Source of the DNA: Ruminococcus sp.
GTDB lineage: Bacteria > Bacillota > Clostridia > Oscillospirales > Acutalibacteraceae
NCBI GenBank assembly: GCA_017411385.1
Contig: JAFQQF010000023.1
Location: 1 to 64,000, forward strand
Reading direction: 5' to 3'
Length of the DNA: 64,000 nt
In this document: in pieces, positions 31,394-41,223 of the stretch
Numbering within the stretch: position 1 is the first letter of the stretch
Layout: the number at the start of each line of letters is the position of its first letter
The notes under the pieces: model-generated
Databases searched by the model: none
Told to the model about the DNA's origin: nothing
The model's input: only the letters and a program-made list of their open reading frames with translations
Translations under genes and position numbers: made by a program

Positions 31394-32380
31394 ATGTTTT
31401 TCAGTATAATTGTTCCTATGTATAACGTTGAAAAATACATAGGCGAATGTATAGAAAGCTTGCAAAGCCAATCTATGAAAGACTTTGAGCTTATTGTGGT
31501 TGATGACGGCTCAGAGGATAAAAGTGCACAGATTGTAAGGAGTTTTGCAGAAAAGGACAGCAGAGTTGTTCTTCTCAAAAAAGAAAACGGCGGACAGTCA
31601 ACAGCCCGCAACTTCGGTCTAAGACACGCAAAAGGTGAGTTTGTAATTTTCATTGACAGTGATGATTTTATAACCCGTGACGATTACCTGCAGACTCTTT
31701 TTGATAAGATTCAGAAAACCGATGCCGATGTGGTAATGTACCGATACAATAAGTTTTACGAAAACCGCAATCCTCAGCTTGAAAAATGCGGATACTCTTT
31801 TTTTGGTGTTACGGATATTACAGAGCCGTCACGGCTTATTCCTATGCTGGTGCAGAGGGATGCATACTACGGCTCAGCTTGGACAAAAACAGTCAGACGC
31901 TCCCTGCTCCTAAAAAACAACATTGAGTTTGACGAGGAGCTTCGTTGCGAGGACATCGATTGGAGCTACCGCATTATGGAGAAGGCAAAGAGGATTGCCT
32001 GTGTTGATAAGGAGTTCCTTGCATACAGACAGCGTGAAGGCTCTGTTACAAAGGTCTGCACTCTGAAGAATGCAGAGGATTTCCTCTTTACCTTGGAAAA
32101 ATACAAAAAGCGTTATGAGTCCTCGGAAACAGAAATTGACGAAAACCTTCGCAAAGGATTGCTTTCGTCTTTGGCTAAATACTATGCAAACCTGTTTTTA
32201 AGCTACGGCAGAGTGAAGAATAAAGAAAAGAAGTATCTCAAAAAACGAATGAAGGCTATTTCATCGTTGCTTGATTATGCAGACAGCTACCGTCCTTTAC
32301 TTGTGAGGAAATTTTATCGCGTGTTTGGATTTTCTGTTACGCTCAAAACAATGTGTTTGCTTGACAGAATTAAGAACTGA
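31394..32380 (+). CDS. Family 2 glycosyltransferase
   Basis: A 328-residue GT-A enzyme with the fold signature FSIIVPMYNVEKYIGECIES, the UDP-binding VDDGS (36-40) and the metal-binding DSDD (88-91), followed by the acceptor-site helix. The C-terminal third is helical and basic and has no strong membrane segment. It starts 5 bp after the aldolase gene and belongs to the same operon. The donor and acceptor sugars cannot be stated. Confidence 0.92.
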   Translation: MFFSIIVPMYNVEKYIGECIESLQSQSMKDFELIVVDDGSEDKSAQIVRSFAEKDSRVVLLKKENGGQSTARNFGLRHAKGEFVIFIDSDDFITRDDYLQTLFDKIQKTDADVVMYRYNKFYENRNPQLEKCGYSFFGVTDITEPSRLIPMLVQRDAYYGSAWTKTVRRSLLLKNNIEFDEELRCEDIDWSYRIMEKAKRIACVDKEFLAYRQREGSVTKVCTLKNAEDFLFTLEKYKKRYESSETEIDENLRKGLLSSLAKYYANLFLSYGRVKNKEKKYLKKRMKAISSLLDYADSYRPLLVRKFYRVFGFSVTLKTMCLLDRIKN

Positions 32381-32391
32381 TAGGAGTCAGT

Positions 32392-33687
32392 ATGGATAAT
32401 AAACTGCCCAGAGTTCTGGTGCCCTCTATCAATGTGTGGCAGGACACAGGCTCGGTGAGAACTCTGCCCGAGATTTTTTCATCTTGGGACAGAGAAAAGG
32501 TTGCACAGATTTATACAAAGGCGGGGCTTCCCCAAACCTCGGTCTGCAATAGGTTTTTTCGTATTAACGAAAACACCGTTATGAAGAGTGTTTTCAAAAG
32601 AAGTGTGAAAACCTCGTCACAAGTTGAAAATACAAAAGGCGGAGGGGATTTTGCACAACAGCAGGAGCTGAATGCAGAAAGCAAGCGTTACAACGGCAGA
32701 CACGGTGCGTTTTTATCTCTGTGCAGAGAAATGGTCTGGCTTCTGGGAAAATGGAAAACCCCTGAGCTTGACGAGTTTATTGAGGAGTTTGACCCCGAGC
32801 TTTTGTTTGTGCCTGTGTACCCTGTTGTGTATATGGCAAGGCTTCAGCTTTATATAATAAAGAAAACCAAGAAGCCTGTGGTGTGCTACCTTTCCGATGA
32901 TAATTATTCCTACAAGACCTGCGGGGTAAATCCGCTGGCATATATTCACAGGTTTTGGCTTCGACGCGGTGTTAAAAAAATAATGAGGCATTGCGATAAG
33001 CTGTTTGTTATTGCTCCCAAGCAAAAGGAGGAATACGACAGGATTTTCAAAACAGACAGCCTTATTCTGACAAGGGCGATTGATACAAAGGAGCTTTTTT
33101 GCAAGGAGCAGATTCCCTCTGAGCCTTTGAGAATGGTATACACAGGCAAGCTGTGCATAGGAAGAGATAAGACGGTGGCACAGGTTGCAAAGGCTGTGGC
33201 TTCAATTAATAAAGACAAAGAGCGGATTTGCTTTGATGTGTATTCCTCTGACACTCCCAAAGGTGAGCTTGAGAAGCTCCTTTCTTGTAAAGGAAATCGT
33301 TATTGCGGCAGTGTGAGTGCAGACAGGATTGAAGAAATACAAAGGCAGTCAGACATTACACTTTTTGCAGAGGCTTTAAAGGGTAGGCACAAGAATGCCG
33401 CCAGACTGAGTTTTTCAACAAAGCTTACCGATTATTTCAAAAGCGGTGCTTGTGTGCTGGCAGTAGGCAGCCGTGATATAGCTCCCATAGATTACCTTGT
33501 CCGTGAGGATGCGGCGATTGTAGTGACCGATTATGCCGAGCTGGAGCCTGCCTTGAGAAGACTGTGTGACAACCCTGCACTTATTGGTGAATACGGCAAA
33601 AAGGCAACAGCTTGCGGAAAACGCAACCACAGCAAGGAAAAGATAGAAAAAACCTTTATAAGCACTATGTGCAGTGTTGCACAGTAA
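32392..33687 (+). CDS. GT-B-fold glycosyltransferase-like protein
   Basis: This 431-residue protein has an N-terminal domain (PRVLVPSINVWQDTGSVRTLPEIF) and a C-terminal Rossmann domain with VYTGKLCIGRDKT (about 252-264) and AARLSFSTKLTDYFKSGACVLAVG, which corresponds to the donor-binding loop of GT4-like enzymes. The usual E-x7-E is degenerate, so it is a diverged member. It sits 11 bp after the GT2 gene. It probably acts in assembly of the same polysaccharide. Confidence 0.72.
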   Translation: MDNKLPRVLVPSINVWQDTGSVRTLPEIFSSWDREKVAQIYTKAGLPQTSVCNRFFRINENTVMKSVFKRSVKTSSQVENTKGGGDFAQQQELNAESKRYNGRHGAFLSLCREMVWLLGKWKTPELDEFIEEFDPELLFVPVYPVVYMARLQLYIIKKTKKPVVCYLSDDNYSYKTCGVNPLAYIHRFWLRRGVKKIMRHCDKLFVIAPKQKEEYDRIFKTDSLILTRAIDTKELFCKEQIPSEPLRMVYTGKLCIGRDKTVAQVAKAVASINKDKERICFDVYSSDTPKGELEKLLSCKGNRYCGSVSADRIEEIQRQSDITLFAEALKGRHKNAARLSFSTKLTDYFKSGACVLAVGSRDIAPIDYLVREDAAIVVTDYAELEPALRRLCDNPALIGEYGKKATACGKRNHSKEKIEKTFISTMCSVAQ

Positions 33688-33714
33688 ATCAGATTAAAAG
33701 AAAGGAGAATCGGC

Positions 33715-34899
33715 GTGAAAATTCTGCAGATTAATTCCGTGTACGGCGAACGCAGTACAGGCAGAATAGCCTACGAGTTAGCGTGTGCTCAGATAAAAAA
33801 TTCCATTGACCCATACATCGTAAGCGGTGAAGGAAAGTCCGATTCTCCCAATATACATATAATGAGCGGAAAGCTTTATCTTAAGATGAACATTCTTAAG
33901 ACAAGGCTTTTCGGCAAGCACGGCTTTTACAGTAAGCTTGCCACAAGAAGAATGCTTAAGTTTGTCAGCAAGGTATCCCCTGATATTATCCACCTTCACA
34001 ACATCCACGGACACTATTTCAACGTGAAGATGATTTTTGAATATATACACAAGCACAATATACCCGTGGTGTGGACTCTTCACGATTGCTGGGCTTTTAC
34101 AGGGCATTGTCCTCACTTTGATTATATAGGCTGTGACAGGTGGAAAAGCGGTTGCGGTAATTGTCCTCAGCGCAGAGGCTATCCGGACTCTTGGTTTTTT
34201 GACAGGTCAAAGGGTAACCTTAAGGCAAAGAAAAAGCTTTTTACCTTACCTCAAAAAATGCACATTGTCACACCATCTTACTGGCTTTCGTCACTTGCAA
34301 AGCAGTCGTTTCTTTCAAAATATCCTGTTACAACCATACACAACGGAATTGATACAGAGAAGTTCTGCCCTGCGGAGTCTGATTTGAAAAAACGACTGGG
34401 GATAGATAATAAATTTGTGATTATGGGAATTGTCAGTAACTTAAACAGCACCAAGGGCGGTCAGTATTTTTTAGAGCTTGCAAAGCTTCTTAAGGAGGAC
34501 GAGCATATTGTGATTCTCTCCTTGGAGAAGGATTTTGAAAAGCTTCCCCAAAATATTACGGCTTTGCCCAGAACAGAAAGTGCCGAGGCTTTGGCAAAGG
34601 CTTATTCAGGGGCGGATGTGTTTGTGAATCCTACCTTGCAGGATACCTTTCCGACTGTTAATATTGAGGCACTTTCCTGTGGAACTCCTGTTGTTACCTT
34701 TGATACAGGCGGCAGCAGTGAGTCCCTCACACAGGACTGCTCAGTCGTTGTGAAAAAAGGCGACACAAAGGGATTGTACGAAGGTATACAGATTGTTAGA
34801 AACGGAGATTTTTCAAGAGAAAAATGCAGGGCAAGAGGTTTGGAATTCACCTCTGAAAACTGCTATTCAAAGTACATTGATATTTACAGAAATATTTAA
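33715..34899 (+). CDS. Family 4 glycosyltransferase (colanic-acid/WcaC-like group)
   Basis: This 394-residue GT-B enzyme starts at GTG 33715, with AAGGAGA upstream. N-terminal KILQINSVYGERSTGRIAYEL and VVWTLHDCWAFTGHC with the following Cys-rich CDRWKSGCGNCP are typical of a GT4 subgroup in capsule and EPS loci. The C-terminal domain has IHNGIDTEKF, and a E-x7-E-like NIEALSCGTPVV. It is part of the plus-strand operon, 27 bp after its neighbour. Confidence 0.92.
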   Translation: MKILQINSVYGERSTGRIAYELACAQIKNSIDPYIVSGEGKSDSPNIHIMSGKLYLKMNILKTRLFGKHGFYSKLATRRMLKFVSKVSPDIIHLHNIHGHYFNVKMIFEYIHKHNIPVVWTLHDCWAFTGHCPHFDYIGCDRWKSGCGNCPQRRGYPDSWFFDRSKGNLKAKKKLFTLPQKMHIVTPSYWLSSLAKQSFLSKYPVTTIHNGIDTEKFCPAESDLKKRLGIDNKFVIMGIVSNLNSTKGGQYFLELAKLLKEDEHIVILSLEKDFEKLPQNITALPRTESAEALAKAYSGADVFVNPTLQDTFPTVNIEALSCGTPVVTFDTGGSSESLTQDCSVVVKKGDTKGLYEGIQIVRNGDFSREKCRARGLEFTSENCYSKYIDIYRNI

Positions 34900-34922
34900 G
34901 TAAGTTAAATTTAGGAGATAAA

Positions 34923-36020
34923 ATGCTGATTTGGATTTTGATGCTTCTGAGCATTGTTTTATTCTGGGTTCTTCTACCGGATGCTCTTGGCAAGAAAAAG
35001 AAAAATCTAATATTTTTATGGCTGAGTTTTCTGGTTGTTGTGTTTGTAGTCGGAAGCCGTAGTCCCCATATGATGAACAGCGCTGACCTTGTAAACTATT
35101 ACAGGATGTACTCCCGTGCGACAAACTGGACTTTGGAGCGATTGCTTACCCATTACGATACAGTCGGAAGCGGATATCTTATCCTTAACAAGGTTCTTTC
35201 GTGGATGTTTCCTTGGCCGTACACTATGCAGTATGTGCAAGCTGCATTCTGTACCTTTGTGATGTTCTGGTATATATACCGCAATGCAGACAATGTGTTT
35301 TTTGGAGTTATGGTGTATATCTGCATCGGTCCTTGGCAGTTCTTTTTAACAGGCTTTAGGCAGAGTATAGCAGTTTGCATCTGTATGATTGCTTTTGAGT
35401 GTATGAAAAAGCGTAAGCTTTGGTGGGATTTGCTGGCTGTGGCAATTACCTTGTTTGCAACCACCATGCACATTACGGCGTGGGTGTTCCTGCTGGCTTT
35501 TGTTGTAAGACAGGTTAAGATAACAAAGAAGGTTCTTATATACGCCGTTTGCGTTACACTTGTGCTTTTTGTGTTCCTTGATGATATTCTTGCTCTTGGC
35601 AACAGTATAGTGCAAAAGGAATACACAATGAATTATTACGGAAATACCTTTGGCGGTCTTGTTCCCATACTTGTGTATTTGGGAGCTTTGTTGCTGAATT
35701 TCTTTATTTGGACAAAGAATAAAAAGCATCTGGAAGAAAACGGCTTTGAAATAGCAATGCTGATTTTCGCCCTGTGCCTGTATGTGCTCAGGTATCAGGT
35801 GCACATTATGGAGAGAGTAAGCCTTTACTTTACCCCTGTAAGCTGTATAGTGCTTTCAAACGGCATCACAAGGCAGGAGGGAAAAAGTGGCTTCAGCAAG
35901 CAGGTTTTGCCTGTGTTGAGTGTTGTTTTGTTTATAATTTTGTTTATTTACCGTTCTAATGCACAGTATGGTAATTATCATTTCTATTGGGAGTTTTTGG
36001 AGAGGGTGATATATATATGA
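34923..36020 (+). CDS. EpsG-family polysaccharide polymerase
   Basis: A 365-residue integral membrane protein with about ten hydrophobic segments and the family pattern SADLVNYYRMY (53-63) and TGFRQSIAV (143-151). EpsG/Wzy-type proteins polymerise lipid-linked repeat units on the outer face of the membrane. It overlaps the next glycosyltransferase start by 4 nt (ATGA). A second EpsG-like protein is encoded at 42613-43716 on the other strand. Confidence 0.85.
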   Translation: MLIWILMLLSIVLFWVLLPDALGKKKKNLIFLWLSFLVVVFVVGSRSPHMMNSADLVNYYRMYSRATNWTLERLLTHYDTVGSGYLILNKVLSWMFPWPYTMQYVQAAFCTFVMFWYIYRNADNVFFGVMVYICIGPWQFFLTGFRQSIAVCICMIAFECMKKRKLWWDLLAVAITLFATTMHITAWVFLLAFVVRQVKITKKVLIYAVCVTLVLFVFLDDILALGNSIVQKEYTMNYYGNTFGGLVPILVYLGALLLNFFIWTKNKKHLEENGFEIAMLIFALCLYVLRYQVHIMERVSLYFTPVSCIVLSNGITRQEGKSGFSKQVLPVLSVVLFIILFIYRSNAQYGNYHFYWEFLERVIYI

Positions 36021-37174
36021 CGGTTGCGTTTGTTTCTTGTTTTCTTAATCACCACCAGATACCGCTATGTACCGAATTTGCAAAAAGGTGCGATAAGTTT
36101 TATTTTATAGAAACAACTCCTATGCCAAGAGCCAGACGTAAGCTCGGGTACGGCATCGACACCGCAAAGTATGATTTCATTGTGCGTACATACGACTCTT
36201 CTGTGGAAGAAAGCTTTGTTTATGAGCTTTTAAGGGATTGCGATGTGGTTGTCTTCGGTTCCTGTCCCAATGAATATATAGAATACAGAATGAGCTTCAA
36301 TAAGCTTTCTTTCCTGTATTCGGAACGTTTTTTCAAAAAAGGCGTGTGGCGCAGATTTATTCCCAGAACCTACAGGAAGGTATATGACAGGGTCCTCAGG
36401 TTTAAGGATAAAGAGCTGTATGCTTTGTGTGCAAGTGCCTATCTTTCTTGGGATTTGAGCCTTTTGGGCTTTGATGCTCAGAAATGCTACAAATGGGGAT
36501 ACTTTCCTCAGACAAATACCTGTGACGTAAGACCAAAGCGTGACAATCCTGTTTGCAGAATTATCTGGGTTGGAAGAATGCTTCCTTTGAAGCGTGCTTC
36601 TCTTGCGGTTAAGGCGGCGGCAAAGCTTAAAGCAAATGGACTTGATTTTTCTCTTGATTTTATCGGAATGGGTGAGTGTGAGGAAGAATTAAAGGCTTTG
36701 ACTTGTAAGCTTAAGCTTGAGGATAAGGTTCACTTTTTGGGTGCAATGCCCCATGAGCAGGTAATAGAACAGATGGAAAGTGCCGACATATTCCTTATGA
36801 CAAGCAATTTCAGAGAAGGCTGGGGTGCCGTTGTCAATGAGGCAATGAGTACAGGCTGCTGCGCTCTTGTGAGCAGTGCTGTAGGCAGTGCGGCTTACCT
36901 TATCGAAGATGAACAGAACGGACTTTTGTATCAATACGGAAACTCTAAGGATTTTGAAAATAAGCTTTGTAAGCTTGTTGAGGATAAGCAGTTAAGAGAA
37001 AGGCTTGGACAGAAAGCTTTTGAAACTATCAGATATCATTATTCTGCGGCTGTAGCTGTTGAGCGTCTTTTGGAGTTTATAGAGAGTGAGGGCAAGGTGT
37101 CCTATACCTCAGGACCTATGTCAAAGGCTCAGATTATAAAGAATAATTGGTATAAGAGCAAACCTAAAAGATAA
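36017..37174 (+). CDS. Family 4 glycosyltransferase
   Basis: A 385-residue GT-B enzyme. I start at ATG 36017, which overlaps the EpsG-like stop and has GAGGGTG 8 nt upstream, instead of an ATG 30 bp earlier inside that gene. It begins MTVAFVSCFLNHHQIPLC. The donor domain has IWVGRMLPLKRA and the E-x7-E motif within SNFREGWGAVVNEAMSTG. It is translationally coupled to the polymerase gene. Confidence 0.9.
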   Translation: MTVAFVSCFLNHHQIPLCTEFAKRCDKFYFIETTPMPRARRKLGYGIDTAKYDFIVRTYDSSVEESFVYELLRDCDVVVFGSCPNEYIEYRMSFNKLSFLYSERFFKKGVWRRFIPRTYRKVYDRVLRFKDKELYALCASAYLSWDLSLLGFDAQKCYKWGYFPQTNTCDVRPKRDNPVCRIIWVGRMLPLKRASLAVKAAAKLKANGLDFSLDFIGMGECEEELKALTCKLKLEDKVHFLGAMPHEQVIEQMESADIFLMTSNFREGWGAVVNEAMSTGCCALVSSAVGSAAYLIEDEQNGLLYQYGNSKDFENKLCKLVEDKQLRERLGQKAFETIRYHYSAAVAVERLLEFIESEGKVSYTSGPMSKAQIIKNNWYKSKPKR

Positions 37175-37228
37175 ATTAACCAAAGCGTATAGCATAACAG
37201 TATAATACATACTGTTTCGGGAGTATAA

Positions 37229-38746
37229 ATGGCAAAATCACAGCGTAAATTCGGAATGTTGCTTTCCTACGGAAGTAACCTGCTGCTTGTAGCAGTTAAT
37301 ATATTTATGACTCCTTTCCTGATAAAGTCACTTGGCGATGCGGAGTACGGAGTTTATCAGATGATGGCATCCTTTGCGGGCTATCTGGTTCTGATGAATT
37401 TCGGCACAAGCAACGTTATGACAAGGTACGTGTCGATGTACCTGGGAAAAGGAGATAAAAAGGGCGAGCGTAATTACATTGCAATGTGCCTCATAATTAC
37501 AGGTGTGCTGGCTTTGTTGATTTCAATAGCGGCAACTGTAATGTATTTGTTTCTGGATAATATATTTGCAGGAAGTCTTACTCCTGAGCAGATAGATAAA
37601 TCCAAGCAGCTATTTATCATTATTGCAATTACCCTTGTGATTACTTTTATAGCTCAGGCTGTTCAAGGCATCGTGGTAGCATACGAAAAGTTCATTTTTT
37701 CCAGCGGTTGGGGCGTTGTGCGACCTGTTCTCAAGGCGGTACTGCTTGTTCCCCTTTTTATGCTGAAGGCGGACTCCATAGTCATTGTGCTGGTGGATTT
37801 GATTATTTCGGTAGTGTTCTTGGTTGCTTGCTGTGTGTATGCTTTTGGGGTGCTTAAGGCAATCCCGAAGCTGTACAAGTTTGACAAAACTATATTTATA
37901 TCATCTGCAGTGTTTTCGCTGGCGATTATGCTTCAGGCAGTTGTTAATCAGGTGAATACACGTGCCGATACTACAATTCTCGGCATTATGGTTAGCCCTG
38001 AAAGTGTTACACTGTATTCTGTGGCAATGCAGATTTTTCACGTGTTTTCCTCCTTGTCCTCAGCGGCGGCTACTATCTACCTTCCTCAGTTTACAAAGAT
38101 GGTGGCATCGGGCGAATTTTCAAAGACCGCAATTACAAAAGCAATGATTGCTCCCAGTCGCTTGCAGACCTTGGTTTCGGGTGCAATTACCTTTGGCTTT
38201 ATTATTTGCGGCAGAGATTTTATACATATGTGGATGGGCGAAGGCTACGAAAAATCCTTTTTGATTGCAGTAATAATAATGGTTCCGAATTTTCTTGTGT
38301 ATACAAACAGTGTGGTTGAAGCGGTGCTGGATGCAATGCAGAAAAGAATGGTGCGTTCCGTTGTGCTGTGCTGTGTTGCACTGGCGAATATACTTATAAG
38401 CATTGTGTTGGTTCACTTCTTCGGTGAAATCGGTGCTCCTGTGGGCACAGCAATAACCACTTTGGCAGGTCCGCTGATTATTATGAATATATATTATCAA
38501 AAAGCCATTGGTGTAAGGTTAAAAATGTTATTTACAGAAGTTTTTAAGGGTATTTTGCCCTGCTTGCTTATTGCGACGCTTGTAAGTGCACCCTTAGCCT
38601 TTGTGTTGCCTGTAAGTGTATGGGGGCTTTTTGTAAAAGGCGGAGTGTTTGTCCTTGTGCTTGCAGTAGCACTTATGCTTTTCGGTTTAAACAAAAATGA
38701 AAAAGAATTGGTTATGCGAGTTATTAAAGGCAAGCAGAATCAATAA
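37229..38746 (+). CDS. Polysaccharide flippase (Wzx/MOP family)
   Basis: This 505-residue protein has 12 to 14 hydrophobic segments and the MOP N-terminus FGMLLSYGSNLLLVAVNIFMTPFLIKSLGDAEYGVYQM typical of Wzx/RfbX exporters, split over residues 8-45. It would flip the undecaprenyl-linked repeat unit across the membrane for the EpsG-like polymerase. It follows the GT4 gene by 54 bp and belongs to the operon. Confidence 0.92.
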   Translation: MAKSQRKFGMLLSYGSNLLLVAVNIFMTPFLIKSLGDAEYGVYQMMASFAGYLVLMNFGTSNVMTRYVSMYLGKGDKKGERNYIAMCLIITGVLALLISIAATVMYLFLDNIFAGSLTPEQIDKSKQLFIIIAITLVITFIAQAVQGIVVAYEKFIFSSGWGVVRPVLKAVLLVPLFMLKADSIVIVLVDLIISVVFLVACCVYAFGVLKAIPKLYKFDKTIFISSAVFSLAIMLQAVVNQVNTRADTTILGIMVSPESVTLYSVAMQIFHVFSSLSSAAATIYLPQFTKMVASGEFSKTAITKAMIAPSRLQTLVSGAITFGFIICGRDFIHMWMGEGYEKSFLIAVIIMVPNFLVYTNSVVEAVLDAMQKRMVRSVVLCCVALANILISIVLVHFFGEIGAPVGTAITTLAGPLIIMNIYYQKAIGVRLKMLFTEVFKGILPCLLIATLVSAPLAFVLPVSVWGLFVKGGVFVLVLAVALMLFGLNKNEKELVMRVIKGKQNQ

Positions 38747-38785
38747 TGTGCTAAAATTCGAGTGTAGAATTAAGAGAGGGAAAAT

Positions 38786-39931
38786 ATGAAAATTCTTGTG
38801 ACAGGTGCAAAAGGCTTTGTCGGCAAAAACCTTTGTGCCGAGCTTATGAATATTTCAAAGGGTAATTGTTCCTTCGAGGGAATTCCCAAGGGTGTTGAGG
38901 TTTTGTGTGCGGATGTGGATACAGATGCTCAGGTTCTCAGAGAATATTGCTTAGATTGTGACTTTGTTTTTCATTTGGCTGGGGTCAACAGACCGCAGAA
39001 TACCGAGGAGTTTACCGTAGGTAACGTTGACTCTCTGACTCAGGTTGTTACATATCTTAAAGAACAAGGGAATTTCTGTCCTGTAGTGCTGAGCTCTTCC
39101 ACTCAGGCACAGCTTTTAAACCCTTACGGAGAGAGCAAGCGACAGGCAGAGGCTTTCCTTTTGCAGTATGGTAAAGAAGCTAATGTGAAAACCTATATTT
39201 TCCGATTTCCCGGTATCTTCGGCAAGTGGTGCAGACCAAACTATAACAGCGTGGTGGCTACCTTCTGCCACAACACAGCACATAATCTGCCCTTGCGGAT
39301 TGATGCTCCCGAAAAAGAAATCACTTTGGTGTATATAGACGATGTTGTCCGTTCTCTTCTGATGTGTGTGAATGACTCGGCACAGAGGAATGATGAGGGG
39401 TTCTGCACGGTTTCGCCCGAGTACACCCCAAGCCTGCAAAAAATTGCGGACTTGCTTTTGTCCTTCAAAGAGGGCAGAAAAAAGCTTCAGGTGCCTCAGC
39501 TTTCCGATTCTTTTACAAGCAAGCTCTATGCAACCTATCTTTCATATCTGCCGAAGGATGAGTTTTCTTATCCTCTTGATACGCATTCTGATTACAGAGG
39601 TTCATTTACAGAGATTATAAGAACATCTGACAGAGGTCAGTTTTCCGTTAATATCTCAAAGCCTCACATCACCAAAGGAAATCATTGGCACCACACGAAG
39701 AATGAAAAATTCTGTGTGGTTTCAGGTAAAGGTGTTATTCGCTTCAGAAATATCAACGATGATGAAATTATTGAGTATTTTGTAAGCGGTGATAAAATAG
39801 AGGTTGTGGACATTCCCACAGGGTATACTCACAACATCGAAAATCTTGGTGACACAGATATGGTCACCTTTATGTGGGCAAGCGAAGCCTTCGAACCCCA
39901 GCATCCGGACACGTACTTTTTAGAAGTATAA
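38786..39931 (+). CDS. CapF-like NAD(P)-dependent reductase with C-terminal cupin
   Basis: A 381-residue bifunctional protein. The N-terminal extended SDR domain has the NAD(P) loop GAKGFVG (7-13), and Tyr114-x3-Lys118. The C-terminal part (about 255-381) is a cupin with HWHHTKNEKF and a late GYTHNIENLG. This pairing is that of CapF/WbjC, which works in UDP-L-FucNAc synthesis, reducing and epimerising a 4-keto sugar. The usual partners CapE and CapG are not in this window, although the CapD-like dehydratase at 48372 could supply a related keto-sugar. GAGGG lies upstream of the ATG. Confidence 0.82.
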   Translation: MKILVTGAKGFVGKNLCAELMNISKGNCSFEGIPKGVEVLCADVDTDAQVLREYCLDCDFVFHLAGVNRPQNTEEFTVGNVDSLTQVVTYLKEQGNFCPVVLSSSTQAQLLNPYGESKRQAEAFLLQYGKEANVKTYIFRFPGIFGKWCRPNYNSVVATFCHNTAHNLPLRIDAPEKEITLVYIDDVVRSLLMCVNDSAQRNDEGFCTVSPEYTPSLQKIADLLLSFKEGRKKLQVPQLSDSFTSKLYATYLSYLPKDEFSYPLDTHSDYRGSFTEIIRTSDRGQFSVNISKPHITKGNHWHHTKNEKFCVVSGKGVIRFRNINDDEIIEYFVSGDKIEVVDIPTGYTHNIENLGDTDMVTFMWASEAFEPQHPDTYFLEV

Positions 39932-39974
39932 GATATAAAAAATAAGTAGGATTTTTTATCCGTAGGAGATAGCA

Positions 39975-41156
39975 TTGAATACTATACAAAAGCAACTAAT
40001 CGACGTGCTAAGGAGCTTTGCAACCGGCACGAAAGTAAAATTGAATATCACCGATGCAGAGAAGGAGCAGCTTTTTGCTTTGTCAAAGAAGCACAGTGTA
40101 GCAGGAGTTGTGGCATACACGCTGGGACTTTGCGATACTGCTGTTCAGGGTGAGGTGGAGGTTAAGTTTGCCAGAGAGTACGAGCGTACTGTGATGCAGA
40201 TGCTTAGCCGAGAGGCTTCAGCCTTGAATATTTGCAAGAAGCTGACCGAGATGGATATTCCCCATATTCTTTTCAAGGGAATGACCGTCAGCGAAGCCTA
40301 CCCTGTGCCTCAGCTGCGTGCATTCGCAGATGTTGACATTATTGTCAGTAAGTCGTACCTGAGTGATATCCGCCGATATATGGAGGCTAACGGCTTTAAG
40401 CATACACTTGCAGACGAGGGTGTTGTAAACGCCTTTAAGCGGGGTAGGGAAAGATACGAGTTTCACAACACTTTAAATGTATTCAATGCTAAGGAAACAG
40501 AGTATTTTTCTAATGTATGGGATAATACAGTAGTAATGCAGGGCAAGACTCTAAGGTTTAACCATAATTTTCATTTGTGCTATCTTATTTGCCATTTGGA
40601 AAAGCACGTTTACGGAAGCGGTGCAGGTGTAAGAATGTATCTGGATATTGCCTTGTATCTTAAAAAATACAAAGATGATATAGATATAGAATTCGTTCGC
40701 GAAACCATGGCGTTTTGCGGATTGGAGCAATTTTTGAATACAATTCTGTATGTTTGCAACCGTTGGTTTGGTTGTGAATTGCCTTCGTGGGTGAAGCCTT
40801 TGGAGGAGGAAATATACTCACAGCTGTGTGATTTTGTTTTCTCCGGCGGTGTTTTCGGAAATCAGGATAAGAAAGAGGTCTTTCAGGAGGATTTGCGAAG
40901 AGAAATGTCATCAGGCAAAAGGGGTGCAAAGCTCAGGTTTTTTATAAGCAGGGTTTTTCCTACGCCTTCTGAGCTTTACAGGATGTTTCCGAAATTTGAG
41001 AAAAAGCCCGTGCTTTTGCCTGTGGCGTGGGCTTGCCATGTTGGCAGCGTAATTAAAAACCGAAAGCTTTCAAACATTAAGACAATTATTTCTGCAGATT
41101 CACAAACAGCAGAAAGAAAGAAAGAATTTCTCAGCAGCATCGGTTCACGAAGATAA
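39975..41156 (+). CDS. Nucleotidyltransferase-fold protein (NTP_transf_5 type)
   Basis: This 393-residue protein starts at TTG 39975, with AGGAG 6 nt upstream. The central FKGMTVSEAYPVPQLRAFAD (100-119) and ADVDIIV match the family in which the Lys-Gly and paired Asp (119, 121) form the nucleotidyltransferase active site. Such proteins are common at the ends of surface polysaccharide loci, but their reaction is not established. It is the last gene of the plus-strand operon, before a bidirectional terminator. Confidence 0.75.
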   Translation: MNTIQKQLIDVLRSFATGTKVKLNITDAEKEQLFALSKKHSVAGVVAYTLGLCDTAVQGEVEVKFAREYERTVMQMLSREASALNICKKLTEMDIPHILFKGMTVSEAYPVPQLRAFADVDIIVSKSYLSDIRRYMEANGFKHTLADEGVVNAFKRGRERYEFHNTLNVFNAKETEYFSNVWDNTVVMQGKTLRFNHNFHLCYLICHLEKHVYGSGAGVRMYLDIALYLKKYKDDIDIEFVRETMAFCGLEQFLNTILYVCNRWFGCELPSWVKPLEEEIYSQLCDFVFSGGVFGNQDKKEVFQEDLRREMSSGKRGAKLRFFISRVFPTPSELYRMFPKFEKKPVLLPVAWACHVGSVIKNRKLSNIKTIISADSQTAERKKEFLSSIGSRR

Positions 41157-41161
41157 AAAAT

Positions 41162-41208
41162 AAACTCCGCAGGGTGCAATGATAAGCTTGCACTTTGCGG
41201 AGTTTTTT
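41162..41208. terminator. Bidirectional terminator between the converging polysaccharide operons
   Basis: An 18-bp stem (41162-41179 with 41188-41205, two G-T pairs) has an 8-nt loop. T-runs follow on both strands, so it ends both the plus and minus blocks. Confidence 0.9.
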
Positions 41209-41223
41209 GTATTGATAATTGTG

